A stretch of DNA of 64,000 bases from Paenisporosarcina macmurdoensis. Its GTDB lineage: Bacteria; Bacillota; Bacilli; Bacillales_A; Planococcaceae. The stretch lies in contig NZ_JBHSRI010000025.1 of assembly GCF_042658845.1 (NCBI RefSeq), positions 310,001-374,000 of the forward strand. The letters are read 5' to 3'. Each line of letters opens with the position of its first letter. Positions within the stretch are counted from its first letter, which is position 1. The notes under the pieces are model-generated. The model saw nothing but the letters and a program-made list of their open reading frames with translations. It was not told where the DNA came from and searched no databases. Both the position numbers and the translations under genes were made by a program. Positions 52,141 through 59,608 of this stretch are shown one piece after another.

Positions 52141-52215
52141 GTGAAGCGGAATAAACAGCAAATGAAGCGGAATAAATCAAGCTTGAAGCCGAATAAAACT
52201 AGTATCAAAGCATAG
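52141..52215 (+). repeat. 21-bp-period word array C1 (GAAGCGGAATAA), readable as a heptad micro-ORF
   Basis: GAAGCGGAATAA or its variant starts at 52143, 52164 and 52185. The array coincides with a 24-codon frame starting GTG 52141, placed 7 nt after a perfect AGGAGG (52128-52133), which reads MKRNKQQ, MKRNKSS, LKPNKTS, IKA, stop 52215. Whether the peptide is made is unknown; the ribosome site is as good as that of any gene here. Confidence 0.65.
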
Positions 52216-52233
52216 ATTGATTTGATAAAACAG

Positions 52234-52350
52234 TTTCTGTCCATTCATTTGATGTTTTCGTCCATTCAGTCGGTCTTTCTGTCCATTCATTTTACATTCT
52301 GACCATTTAAAAGAGTTTCTGTTCATTTAAGTGTTGTTTTCGTCCATTCG
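52234..52350. repeat. 20/21-bp-period word array C2 (GTCCATTC)
   Basis: GTCCATTC-like words start at 52239, 52260, 52281, 52301, 52321 and 52342 (spacings 21, 21, 20, 20, 21), mostly preceded by TTTCT or TTTTC. It shares its word with array D at 17.6 kb. No gene is seen in 52351-52526. Confidence 0.8.
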
Positions 52351-52526
52351 CCTGGAGACGGACATTTTTTCTTCTCCAAAAATACAGACCGCTATTTAGC
52401 GTGGGATGAACTACTGATATAACAAGATAAGCATACATATACTTTACAAAGAGACAAGCTAAAGGAGGTTTTGGAAAGAAGGTAATAACGTTTGAGTTAC
52501 ATAGAATTTCCGAATAATTGTAGAGG

Positions 52527-52808
52527 GTGATCGTCGTCTTTAATATAGAAAAGGCACTTCTATTTATGATTGTATTTAGGCTTATTGGGGGGAGTATTGA
52601 GGTTACAGCAGCAATGTTGATGCTGAAGTTTAACGATTTAGAAAAAGCTTTTTATATTAACACCCTATTGGCCTTAGTGGGTCCTTTTATATTAATTGCA
52701 ACAACTGGAATCGGAATGATAGGTCTTGCTGAAAAAATCTCATTAACAAGAATGATTTGTCTCTTTAGTGGTATCGTGCTCATTCTCATTAGTATGAGAG
52801 TGAATTGA
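52527..52808 (+). CDS. yqhV: YqhV-family (DUF2619) small membrane protein
   Basis: A 93-residue protein with three membrane segments; LIGGSIEVTAAMLMLKFNDL and LLALVGPFILIATTGIGM match YqhV (DUF2619), which is also 93 residues in B. subtilis. GTG 52527 directly follows TAGAGG, which is an unusually short ribosome-site spacing. In B. subtilis yqhV sits beside spoIIIA genes, but no such gene is here. Confidence 0.75.
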   Translation: MIVVFNIEKALLFMIVFRLIGGSIEVTAAMLMLKFNDLEKAFYINTLLALVGPFILIATTGIGMIGLAEKISLTRMICLFSGIVLILISMRVN

Positions 52809-52831
52809 GTCATGGGAAACTTTCCTATATA

Positions 52832-52879
52832 TAAAATAAGGGCCACTTCAGTTGAAAAACCTGAATGGTCCTTATTTTT
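52832..52879. terminator. bidirectional terminator
   Basis: Arms of the form AAAATAAGGgCCAcTTCAG and CTGAATGGtCCTTATTTTT, between convergent genes. Confidence 0.8.
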
Positions 52880-52904
52880 ATACATGTAATATACAGCCCT
52901 GATG

Positions 52905-53639
52905 TTATTCGCTTGTCGCAAATTGGATGACTTTTTGTCCGTCGATGATGACGTAAGAAACAGTGATTTTTGTTCCTTCTACTAATTCATCAAAGAAAGG
53001 TTTTGCTACATCAGCTAATCTCATGGCTTCAGGTTCATTTTGTTCATTTGTGACTTCAATCGAGTTTAGATCTTGTCGTCCTACATAGGTAACAGTAGTT
53101 TCCTCTACTTTTAATTTACCGTTTGTTGTGGCTGAATCACTCTTTGCTGCTCCGTCCCATGTCACTTCCGTTGATGCCTTCCAATCCTCTGCTTCATTGG
53201 CAGTTGACCACGCCTCAAGCGTATAAGTTCCTGCTGGCAATTTAGCTAGTCCTTCTGTGGCGTCAAATTTCATTTCTAAGACTTCACCTGGTTTAAGTGT
53301 TTTTTCCTGCAACATTTGTGTATACATTTTGTTGTCTGAATCCTTGTAAACGCCCGTTCCTGTTGAGTCAATTAAGTGATAATCAAAAAACATGGAGCTA
53401 TTCATCGTCAAGGTGACATTTTCTGCTTTGTCATTTTTAAGTTGAAATACATATTGGTGATTTCCATCTGTTACTTCTTCCGTAAGACTTGGAACGATAG
53501 AGCCAGCTACAATTCCACTGTTTTCATTGCCAGAGCCTGTGTTGGTATCTTCTTTTTCATTTGTGTCTGCCGCTGTTCCGCAACCTGCTAAAGCGATGGC
53601 GATAACTGTTGTCGATAGTACTTTCATCATCTTTTTCAT
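52905..53639 (-). CDS. lipoprotein with BsuPI-type protease inhibitor domain
   Basis: A 244-residue lipoprotein: lipobox ALAGC near residue 19, Thr/Asn/Glu-rich linker, then a BsuPI-like domain (YVFQLKNDKAENVTLTMNSS, FFDYHLIDSTG, LKPGEVLEMKFD, LPAGTYTLEAWSTA) and a C-terminal beta domain. BsuPI is the inhibitor of B. subtilis intracellular serine protease; here the domain is on the outside. ATG 53639 is preferred because the ATG at 53657 is inside the ribosome site (AAGGGTGG). Confidence 0.78.
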   Translation of the reverse strand: MKKMMKVLSTTVIAIALAGCGTAADTNEKEDTNTGSGNENSGIVAGSIVPSLTEEVTDGNHQYVFQLKNDKAENVTLTMNSSMFFDYHLIDSTGTGVYKDSDNKMYTQMLQEKTLKPGEVLEMKFDATEGLAKLPAGTYTLEAWSTANEAEDWKASTEVTWDGAAKSDSATTNGKLKVEETTVTYVGRQDLNSIEVTNEQNEPEAMRLADVAKPFFDELVEGTKITVSYVIIDGQKVIQFATSE

Positions 53640-53857
53640 CTGTAGACCACCCTTCATTTACCAAATTAGACTGTTCAATGTGTTGAAGAGTTACACTTTA
53701 TGATTTAATAAATTATAGAGAGTGTTGCTGGAATTGCATCTTCAGTCGTATCTCATGTAAACCAAGTGAGTACTTTTTGAAAGTATGTCTGTTGAAGTTT
53801 GGTCCGTCGCTATTCTATAGTAGGTATATGGTGTAACAAATATCGAATAGAGGTGAA

Positions 53858-54529
53858 ATGTCGATGTATCGAAAATCGCAGTATGTTGTTCAGGAAGGGA
53901 AGCTGATTTTAGCAACTTTGCGTAATTATAATGTGAATGATTTTGAAGGCTTGATTGAGATACAAAGGGAAAGTTTCCCGCCACCTTTTCCTTCCGAATT
54001 GTGGTGGAATCGGGAACAGCTGATGAGTCATGTAGAGCTATTTCCGCAAGGGGCGATTTGTGTGGAAATAGATGGCAAACTTGTGGGGTCGATCACAAGT
54101 TTACTGGTCGATTTTGATCCAGAAAACCCGCAGCATACATGGGAAGAAGTGACAGATTCAGGATATATTCGCACGCATCTGCGGGATGGTAAGACTTTGT
54201 ATATTGTAGATGTTAGTGTAAAGCCTGCATTTAGAAAGTTGGATCTCGGGAAGCTTTTGATTCAGTCGATGTATGAGCGAGTTATTGAGGATAAATTGGA
54301 TCGTGTGCTAGGAGGTGGGCGAATGTCTGGATATCATCGACATGCAGACGTGCATTCGCCAGAAAGTTATGTGGAGGCAGTCGTAGCAGGAGAGTTGCGA
54401 GATCCGGTCATTTCATTTTTACTCCGTTGCGGTCGGACACCAGTTGCGATTGTAGCCGATTATTTGGATGATGAAGAGTCTTTGAATTACGGGTTGTTAA
54501 TGGAATGGAAAAATCCTTTTAAAGAGTGA
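53858..54529 (+). CDS. GNAT-family acetyltransferase
   Basis: A 223-residue GNAT enzyme. IVDVSVKPAFRKLDLGKLLI QSMYERV contains the acetyl-CoA motif A, in which RKLDLGK replaces the canonical RGxGxG; GGGRMSGYHRHADVHSPESY follows. The NYNVNDFEGLIEIQRESFPP start is typical. Similar to B. subtilis YkwB-like acetyltransferases; substrate unknown. Confidence 0.78.
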   Translation: MSMYRKSQYVVQEGKLILATLRNYNVNDFEGLIEIQRESFPPPFPSELWWNREQLMSHVELFPQGAICVEIDGKLVGSITSLLVDFDPENPQHTWEEVTDSGYIRTHLRDGKTLYIVDVSVKPAFRKLDLGKLLIQSMYERVIEDKLDRVLGGGRMSGYHRHADVHSPESYVEAVVAGELRDPVISFLLRCGRTPVAIVADYLDDEESLNYGLLMEWKNPFKE

Positions 54530-54540
54530 GTACAGTAACA

Positions 54541-54573
54541 AAAAGGACCTTCCCGCTGAGGAAAGGTCCTTTT
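54541..54573. terminator. bidirectional terminator
   Basis: Arms AAAAGGACCTT and AAGGTCCTTTT, between the GNAT gene and the minus-strand yvrJ. Confidence 0.85.
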
Positions 54574-54575
54574 GG

Positions 54576-54704
54576 CTATGTGGTCTTCAACGAAATCAAG
54601 GCTTCATGAATCATTTGAAGTTTCGTTTCGACGCGGTGCATTAAATAGAATGACACGAAAATCGGAAACCCTACTTCTTGGATTACTGTCAGCCACTCGT
54701 TCAT
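54576..54704 (-). CDS. yvrJ: YvrJ-family small membrane protein (copy 2)
   Basis: A 42-residue protein: MNEWLTVIQEVGFPIFVSFY with the GFPI signature, then LMHRVETKLQMIHEALISL. ATG 54704 follows AAGGAGGGA. It is the third member of a DUF1659-DUF2922-YvrJ cassette and is the shorter of the two YvrJ proteins in this window. Confidence 0.75.
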   Translation of the reverse strand: MNEWLTVIQEVGFPIFVSFYLMHRVETKLQMIHEALISLKTT

Positions 54705-54722
54705 AAGTGGTCCCTCCTTTCC

Positions 54723-54763
54723 AAAAATGGCTGCACACAATGTAACTTGTGGCAGCCATTTTT
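54723..54763 (-). terminator. hairpin between DUF2922 and yvrJ genes
   Basis: Arms AAAAATGGCTGC and GCAGCCATTTTT, directly after the DUF2922 stop on the minus strand. It would cut expression of the downstream yvrJ. Confidence 0.8.
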
Positions 54764-54767
54764 CTTT

Positions 54768-54977
54768 TTATAATTCAGTTACGGTACGTTCAACAACACG
54801 AGCTTGGTAAGCGGAGACAAGATTCGCACCGTCTACGAAGAAAGCGTTGCTTGCGAGTAATGCCTGCATACCGCTGTCTACTTCAGCACCAGTCAAGTCT
54901 GCACGAGGCTCGTCCACAGAAATCGTGTACTTCTTGCCTTCTGCTGTATCAAACAGCATTTCTAATACTTTTGCCAT
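54768..54977 (-). CDS. DUF2922 protein
   Basis: A 69-residue protein; LEMLFDTAEGKKYTISVDEPRADLT and the ending ERTVTEL match DUF2922. Found next to DUF1659 in many Bacillales; function unknown. Ribosome site AAAGGGGGAA. Confidence 0.85.
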   Translation of the reverse strand: MAKVLEMLFDTAEGKKYTISVDEPRADLTGAEVDSGMQALLASNAFFVDGANLVSAYQARVVERTVTEL

Positions 54978-54998
54978 TGGTCATTTCCCCCTTTCTAA

Positions 54999-55217
54999 TT
55001 AGTTTTGGATGTCGCCTGTTTCAATCTTTTCAGCAGCAAGTATTGGTCGTGAAGAGAATCCAGACAAAATACTTACTACATCGCCCAACTGATCACTAGT
55101 TGCGCTTTGTTTCACATTTCGGTACGTTGAGGATTTCTTGATCACCTTGCCATCAAGTGTATAACCTGCCTCAAACGTCAAACGAACCACAGCTTGTTTA
55201 AAGTCGATGATTGCCAT
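54999..55217 (-). CDS. DUF1659 protein
   Basis: A 72-residue protein; AVVRLTFEAGYTLDGKVIKK and TYRNVKQSATSDQLGDVVSI match DUF1659. ATG 55217 is 8 nt after AAAGGAGG; the GTG at 55226 overlaps it. First gene of the cassette. The 250-bp gap upstream shows no other gene. Confidence 0.85.
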   Translation of the reverse strand: MAIIDFKQAVVRLTFEAGYTLDGKVIKKSSTYRNVKQSATSDQLGDVVSILSGFSSRPILAAEKIETGDIQN

Positions 55218-55467
55218 GTTTACCACCTCCTTTCAATGCTTATATAGAAAGGGGGTGTGGGAAAGTGGACACTCTTAGGGAACATATTACAGAGTTTTGA
55301 AAATAGTGAGGAATAATCCATGGCATTGAGATAAGATTATTAAAATCGCATTTGTATATTTATGGATTTAAAGGTAATTCCTCAGCTGCGATTTAACAGT
55401 TTCAATATCAGAATCTATGAAGAACTAAAGTGATAAAGCAAGAGTAGGGCCTTTAAAGGAGGCGAAT

Positions 55468-56628
55468 ATGATCAAGAAGAAAATTTTTTGGATTTCGGGG
55501 ATTACATTAAGTGTACTAGCCATCTGCTTAGTAAGTGGATGGGTATTGGTTAAACAGAATAAAGATACATTGTTAAGTATTTATTTTGATACCGATCAAG
55601 AAAAAAACATGGGTTTCTTCACAGTGCATTATCAAAAGGGTGATGAAGCACTTGTGAAAAGATTGGAAGACTCGTGGCCTGAGATAGCAGCCCAGCAAGA
55701 ACGTTGGTTTAATCAAGCTGAATTGGAATTGGCTAAAGCGGATTTAGATATTTACTTGTCTAATGAAATAAAGGAAGTAGACACTTCATCTGATGAGGGG
55801 AGTCTCTATTTAAAGATGTCTGAAATGATACACCTTAATAAAAATTATACGAATTCACAATTGGAGAATCTTTTTAGTCACGAAATGGCCCATTTTTATT
55901 TCGTGAAATACATAGAGGATCTCAAGGTAGACGTAGATGATATTCCTAATTGGGTTCATGAGGGGGTAGCGATGTCTTTTGCACAACGAGTATTTCCTGA
56001 GCACATTGAGCAAATAGCTGAAGTACAACCATTGATGGAGTTGGAAGTAATGGAAACTGAAGATGGTCACAAAGGCTACACGGAGGATAATTATCTCCAA
56101 ATGTTATATGCAATAGAATACTTAATTTATAAACATGATGAAAATATCATCACAGATCTCGTATCAGAGACGAAAAAAGAAAAAGGTTTCACATCTGCAT
56201 TTACCAAATTAACTTCACTAGATTTAGATACATACCATGAAATATTCGAGACTAATATGGAGGATATTAGTGGGTTTGAGAATCTGATGCTGGTAGATGA
56301 AGCAGAAGCGGAAAAACAAATGCTTTTATATATGGAAGAGAGAGGTGAATATTTTAACGAAGCTTCCCTTTTATATACGTATTTAGGGAATATGTATGTG
56401 AATCAAGAAAGATATTCAGAAGCCTTGGAAATATTAGAAAGACAACTCTTATATCATTTCGATCCCACAATGTATAAACATTTATCAGAAGTTGCCTTCC
56501 ACGTCGATAAAGAAAAATCACTGGCCTATGCCAAAGAAGCTGTAGAGTCGGCAAGGAGAAATGAATGGAATGTAGAAGCATTCGAACAGTTTTTAAAGGA
56601 ACAAGAAGCACTCCTTCAAAATAATTAA
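55468..56628 (+). CDS. membrane-anchored HExxH metallopeptidase-like protein
   Basis: A 386-residue protein with an N-terminal anchor (about 7-28) and an external domain. Residues 138-142 are HEMAH, a zinc HExxH site, and E165 in NWVHEGVAMSFA is the likely third ligand, the arrangement of peptidase-MA/gluzincin-like families. The C-terminal part (about 300-380) has TPR-like repeats (LLYTYLGNMYVNQERYSEAL). ATG with AAAGGAGG. Substrate unknown. Confidence 0.72.
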   Translation: MIKKKIFWISGITLSVLAICLVSGWVLVKQNKDTLLSIYFDTDQEKNMGFFTVHYQKGDEALVKRLEDSWPEIAAQQERWFNQAELELAKADLDIYLSNEIKEVDTSSDEGSLYLKMSEMIHLNKNYTNSQLENLFSHEMAHFYFVKYIEDLKVDVDDIPNWVHEGVAMSFAQRVFPEHIEQIAEVQPLMELEVMETEDGHKGYTEDNYLQMLYAIEYLIYKHDENIITDLVSETKKEKGFTSAFTKLTSLDLDTYHEIFETNMEDISGFENLMLVDEAEAEKQMLLYMEERGEYFNEASLLYTYLGNMYVNQERYSEALEILERQLLYHFDPTMYKHLSEVAFHVDKEKSLAYAKEAVESARRNEWNVEAFEQFLKEQEALLQNN

Positions 56629-56642
56629 ATTTGAATGTGACA

Positions 56643-56972
56643 TTACACATCAAAATATAGATGTTTATGAAGGTTGCAACCTGGATTGAATGCCTTATGG
56701 CAACGAGAACAAACGGATTTGCAAGACAGATATTCATCAATGGTCAATTCATGTCCGCAAGAACCACACAAAACTGCCTTTTGATGGAATTGATCCTTTG
56801 GCCAAACTTGTGCAGAGTTGCAACCTGATTCTTCATGACAAGAGAAACAAGGATAATATGTATCGCAACAATAAAACTTGATGGCGATACGATCGATTTC
56901 ACTATGATAGTGTAAGCAACGAGTTTCTTGGTCGATATCGTTTCCTTTAACTAGGTGTCCGTGAATGAGCAT
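56643..56972 (-). CDS. CHY-type zinc-finger protein
   Basis: A 109-residue zinc protein: ETRCLHYHSEIDRIAIKFYC and YYPCFSCHEE form the C-H-Y motif, followed by VLCGSCGHELT and VCSRCHKAFNPGC, binding about three zinc ions as in Hot13-like CHY proteins. ATG 56972 has AAAGGAGA. It stands alone, divergent from the repeat region. Confidence 0.85.
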   Translation of the reverse strand: MLIHGHLVKGNDIDQETRCLHYHSEIDRIAIKFYCCDTYYPCFSCHEESGCNSAQVWPKDQFHQKAVLCGSCGHELTIDEYLSCKSVCSRCHKAFNPGCNLHKHLYFDV

Positions 56973-57044
56973 GGGTAATCTCCTTTACAAAGCTGTTGAT
57001 GTCATTTAACCATAATTTGAACAAAGTGTCACACCACCTAAAAA

Positions 57045-57620
57045 GGGTTTTCAGAAGTCAAAGGCGAAAAGTCAGACGTGAACCGCTATTTTTCAGACGT
57101 CGATGCCCAAAAGTCAGACGTGAACGCTAAAAAGTCAGACTAAGATTCGATTCACTGACAGAAACGCCCACAGAGCATAGCGAGTGGGGCAAGTATTGAA
57201 TGAAAGTGATTTAGAAACTTTATAATAGGGCTGCCAAAGAGTTGGTAGCCGTTTCTGTTAGCATAGGAGGAACTTTAATATGATTTTCAGACGTCAAAGG
57301 CGAAAAGTCAGACGTGAACCGCTATTTTTCAGACGTCGATGCCCAAAAGTCAGACGTGAACGCTAAAAAGTCAGACTGAGATTCGATTCACTGACAGAAA
57401 CACCCACAGAGCATAGCGAGTGGGGCAAGTATTGAATGAAAGTGATTTAGAAACTTTATAATAGGGCTGCCGGAGAGACTGGCAGCCGTTTCTGTTAGCA
57501 TAGGAGGAACTTTAATAGGGTTTTCAGACGTCCAAGGCGAAAAGTCAGACGTGAACCGCTATTTTTCAGACGTCGATGCCGAAAAGTCAGACGTGAACGC
57601 TAAAAAGTCAGACTGAGCAT
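57045..57620. repeat. 236/237-bp tandem repeat, 2.4 copies, containing word array E
   Basis: Units begin at about 57045, 57281 and 57518. Each holds a 21-bp-period array with TCAGACGT at (copy 1) 57051, 57072, 57093, 57114 and 57135, repeated at 57287 and onward and at 57524 and onward. Units 1 and 2 continue with an 85-bp stretch, a hairpin (GGCTGCC/GGCAGCC type at 57228-57250 and 57465-57487), and an AGGAGG ribosome site. Copies are nearly identical, so the duplication is recent. In copy 2, ATG 57280 after AGGAGG opens a 28-codon Arg-rich heptad frame (FRRQRRK, VRREPLF, FRRRCPK) to 57366; copy 3 has AGG there. Confidence 0.85.
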
Positions 57621-57703
57621 TCGCTCATACTGAAGAAATCTGTGCACCTGTCCGCAACGAGCAGGAAAAGACAGGATTCAGTGTCGAATTAGAAGTAAAG
57701 TAG
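57621..57703 (+). pseudogene. possible C-terminal gene fragment before the AraC gene
   Basis: After the third array an open stretch with no start codon reads AFAHTEEICAPVRNEQEKTG followed by FSVELEVK and TAG at 57701. It looks like the tail of a lost protein. The parent gene is not recognised, and the call is weak because it is short. Confidence 0.25.
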
Positions 57704-57720
57704 GTTTACGAGGTGAAGAA

Positions 57721-58587
57721 ATGAGTTGGATGGATTCATTACAACGGTCGATTGATTTTTTGGAGAATCATTTGGAATCCGCGTTTAAAATGGAGGATGC
57801 AGCAGCAGAAGCCAATGTATCCGTATTTCATTTTCAACGGATTTTCATGGTTCTGACGGATATGAGTGTGATGGAGTACGTGCGTCGCCGTCGGTTGACA
57901 CTGGCTGCGCAGGAACTCGCTTTGACAGATGTCCGAGTAATCGATATAGCATTTAAATACGGCTATGAGACACCGGAATCTTTTGCGAAGGCTTTCAAGC
58001 GACAGCATGGGATGTCCCCTTCTGAAGCACGATCTTCGAACAAAGGGTTCACTTCCTACAATCGTTTAGTCATCTCTGTACAATTGAAAGGGGCATTACC
58101 GATGAAGGTGCGAATTGAAGAAAAAGAGGCTTTTCCGATTATTGGTGTGAAAAGAGAGTTCTCATGTGAGAACGGAGAAAATACACGCGAGATTCCAAAG
58201 ATGTGGCAAGAGGTTCATCAAAACGGAGTGAATGATCAATTAACCTCGTTGAATAATGGCGTAGTGAAAGGGATGCTAGGGGTCTGTCGCATGATAGATA
58301 CAGCAACAAGCACCATGGAGTATTGGATTGCTGCGGCTTATGAAGGAAACGAGATACCTGAACGTTATGAACGTTTGGAGATTCCCGCAGCGACTTATGC
58401 TGTATTTGAAGTAGTGGGACCGATGCCGCATGCGATTCAATCGATGTGGGAGAAAATCTATAGCGAATGGTTCCCATCGAGTTCTTATCGCCCTAGCGGG
58501 TCGGCTGAAATGGAAGTATATTCGAATGATGATGCTGGAAAGTCCGATTATTATTCAGAGATTTGGATACCTGTCATAAATAAGTAG
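57721..58587 (+). CDS. AraC-family regulator with GyrI-like effector domain
   Basis: A 288-residue regulator: two helix-turn-helices at about 8-105 (FHFQRIFMVLTDMSVMEYVR, then IAFKYGYETPESFAKAFKRQ) and a GyrI/Rob-like small-molecule-binding domain (about 125-287; PIIGVKREFS..., PAATYAVFEVVGPMP, SEIWIPV). ATG 57721 with GAGGTGAAG. No obvious target gene adjoins; the DUF3817 gene follows 120 bp later. Confidence 0.87.
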   Translation: MSWMDSLQRSIDFLENHLESAFKMEDAAAEANVSVFHFQRIFMVLTDMSVMEYVRRRRLTLAAQELALTDVRVIDIAFKYGYETPESFAKAFKRQHGMSPSEARSSNKGFTSYNRLVISVQLKGALPMKVRIEEKEAFPIIGVKREFSCENGENTREIPKMWQEVHQNGVNDQLTSLNNGVVKGMLGVCRMIDTATSTMEYWIAAAYEGNEIPERYERLEIPAATYAVFEVVGPMPHAIQSMWEKIYSEWFPSSSYRPSGSAEMEVYSNDDAGKSDYYSEIWIPVINK

Positions 58588-58710
58588 AAGGCAAACTGTG
58601 ACAAATCATTGAAGGCAATGTGAATAATAGCTACTAAACTCGACTGTTTGACTGTACTCATACCTGTAGGCTCTCTATAATGAAAAGTGTAGAAAGCAGG
58701 AGGGGTTATA

Positions 58711-59007
58711 ATGTCTGAAAAACCACTTAAGCGGTTTCGATTTATGGGATTATTGGAAGGAAGCTCGCTATTAATCTTGTTATTCCTGGCGATGCCTTTA
58801 AAATATTTCTTTGGAATGCCAGAAGCAGTCAGTGTTGTTGGTTCGATTCATGGGTTCCTATTTGTCAGTTACTGCCTAATGATTGCATATATGACTTTTA
58901 TCGTAAAATGGCCGTTTGTCTATAGCGTGATAGCTGTTATTGTTGCTTTTATTCCATTTGGTAATATCATTTTTGATCGAAAACTTGATAAGTTAGAAAC
59001 AGTGTAA
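58711..59007 (+). CDS. DUF3817 membrane protein
   Basis: A 98-residue protein with three membrane helices; FRFMGLLEGSSLLILLFLAM PLKYF and VGSIHGFLFVSYCLMI match DUF3817 (YdzA-like). Ribosome site AGGAGGGG. Function unknown. Confidence 0.82.
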   Translation: MSEKPLKRFRFMGLLEGSSLLILLFLAMPLKYFFGMPEAVSVVGSIHGFLFVSYCLMIAYMTFIVKWPFVYSVIAVIVAFIPFGNIIFDRKLDKLETV

Positions 59008-59043
59008 ACACCTTAGGAATTGAATTCCTATAGGTGTTTTTTT
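59006..59043 (+). terminator. terminator after the DUF3817 gene
   Basis: Arms AAACACCTTAGGAATT and AATTCCTATAGGTGTTT plus T-run. A second weaker hairpin (AACCTC/GAGGTT and T-run) lies at 59139-59173 and is not tied to a gene. Confidence 0.8.
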
Positions 59044-59220
59044 GCATTTAACAGCAGGACACAAAGCAGATCATTATTGAAGTTTTCATGCCTACGGTAA
59101 TTGATATTCAAACTTGATACTTGAAATGTATATATATTAACCTCCTCTCAATGTTGAATACCGAGGTTTTTTTGTGCCTTCAATAGTTTGTTGATTATTC
59201 CGAATACTAATTGACCATAT

Positions 59221-59253
59221 ATGTCACGTCGTGATATAGTCATGGTGTGACAT
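59221..59253. promoter_or_regulatory. PadR operator
   Basis: ATGTCAC (59221-59227) and GTGACAT (59247-59253) form inverted arms around GATATAGT, 25 bp before the padR start, as in the ATGT-N-ACAT operators of PadR repressors. Autoregulation is likely. Confidence 0.6.
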
Positions 59254-59278
59254 AGTAAATAATTAAGCGGTGATACAG

Positions 59279-59608
59279 ATGAAAATCGAAAAAATATTAA
59301 AATTATATATTCCAATGACGGAGACGGCATTTTATATTCTCTTGTCATTAACCATACCCCGCCATGGTTACGGCATTATTAAACATGTAGAAGAATTAAC
59401 GATGGGACGGCTAGTACTTGGATCGGGAACAATTTACGGTACATTAACGAAAATGCAGCGTGATGAAATCATAACGGTCTATGCAGATGAAAAGAGAAAA
59501 ACAATTTATGAGATTACAGATGTAGGAAAAGAGTTAATGCGCCATGAAGTAAACAGATTAAAAGAATTGCATGCAAGTGCCTTATTGTATGAGGGGGAAT
59601 TCAAATGA
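59279..59608 (+). CDS. PadR-family regulator
   Basis: A 109-residue winged-helix repressor: TETAFYILLSLTIPRHGYGI IKHVEELT and the wing GTIYGTLTKMQRDEIITVYA, then a C-terminal dimerisation helix. ATG 59279 is used; the GTG at 59270 falls on the weak ribosome site. It overlaps the DUF2812 gene by 4 nt, an arrangement common in Bacillales. Confidence 0.87.
   Translation: MKIEKILKLYIPMTETAFYILLSLTIPRHGYGIIKHVEELTMGRLVLGSGTIYGTLTKMQRDEIITVYADEKRKTIYEITDVGKELMRHEVNRLKELHASALLYEGEFK

Noticed and set aside
54749..55099. 116-codon plus-strand ORF
   Set aside because: Shadow of the DUF2922 and DUF1659 genes on the other strand, both of which have family matches and ribosome sites.
56354..56740. 128-codon minus-strand ORF
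   Set aside because: Antisense to the end of the HExxH metallopeptidase gene and overlapping the CHY gene; no ribosome site.
57045..57620. CRISPR array
   Set aside because: The repeated words are only 7-12 bp with 21-bp period, spacers are about 10 bp, and no cas gene is present; not compatible with CRISPR.
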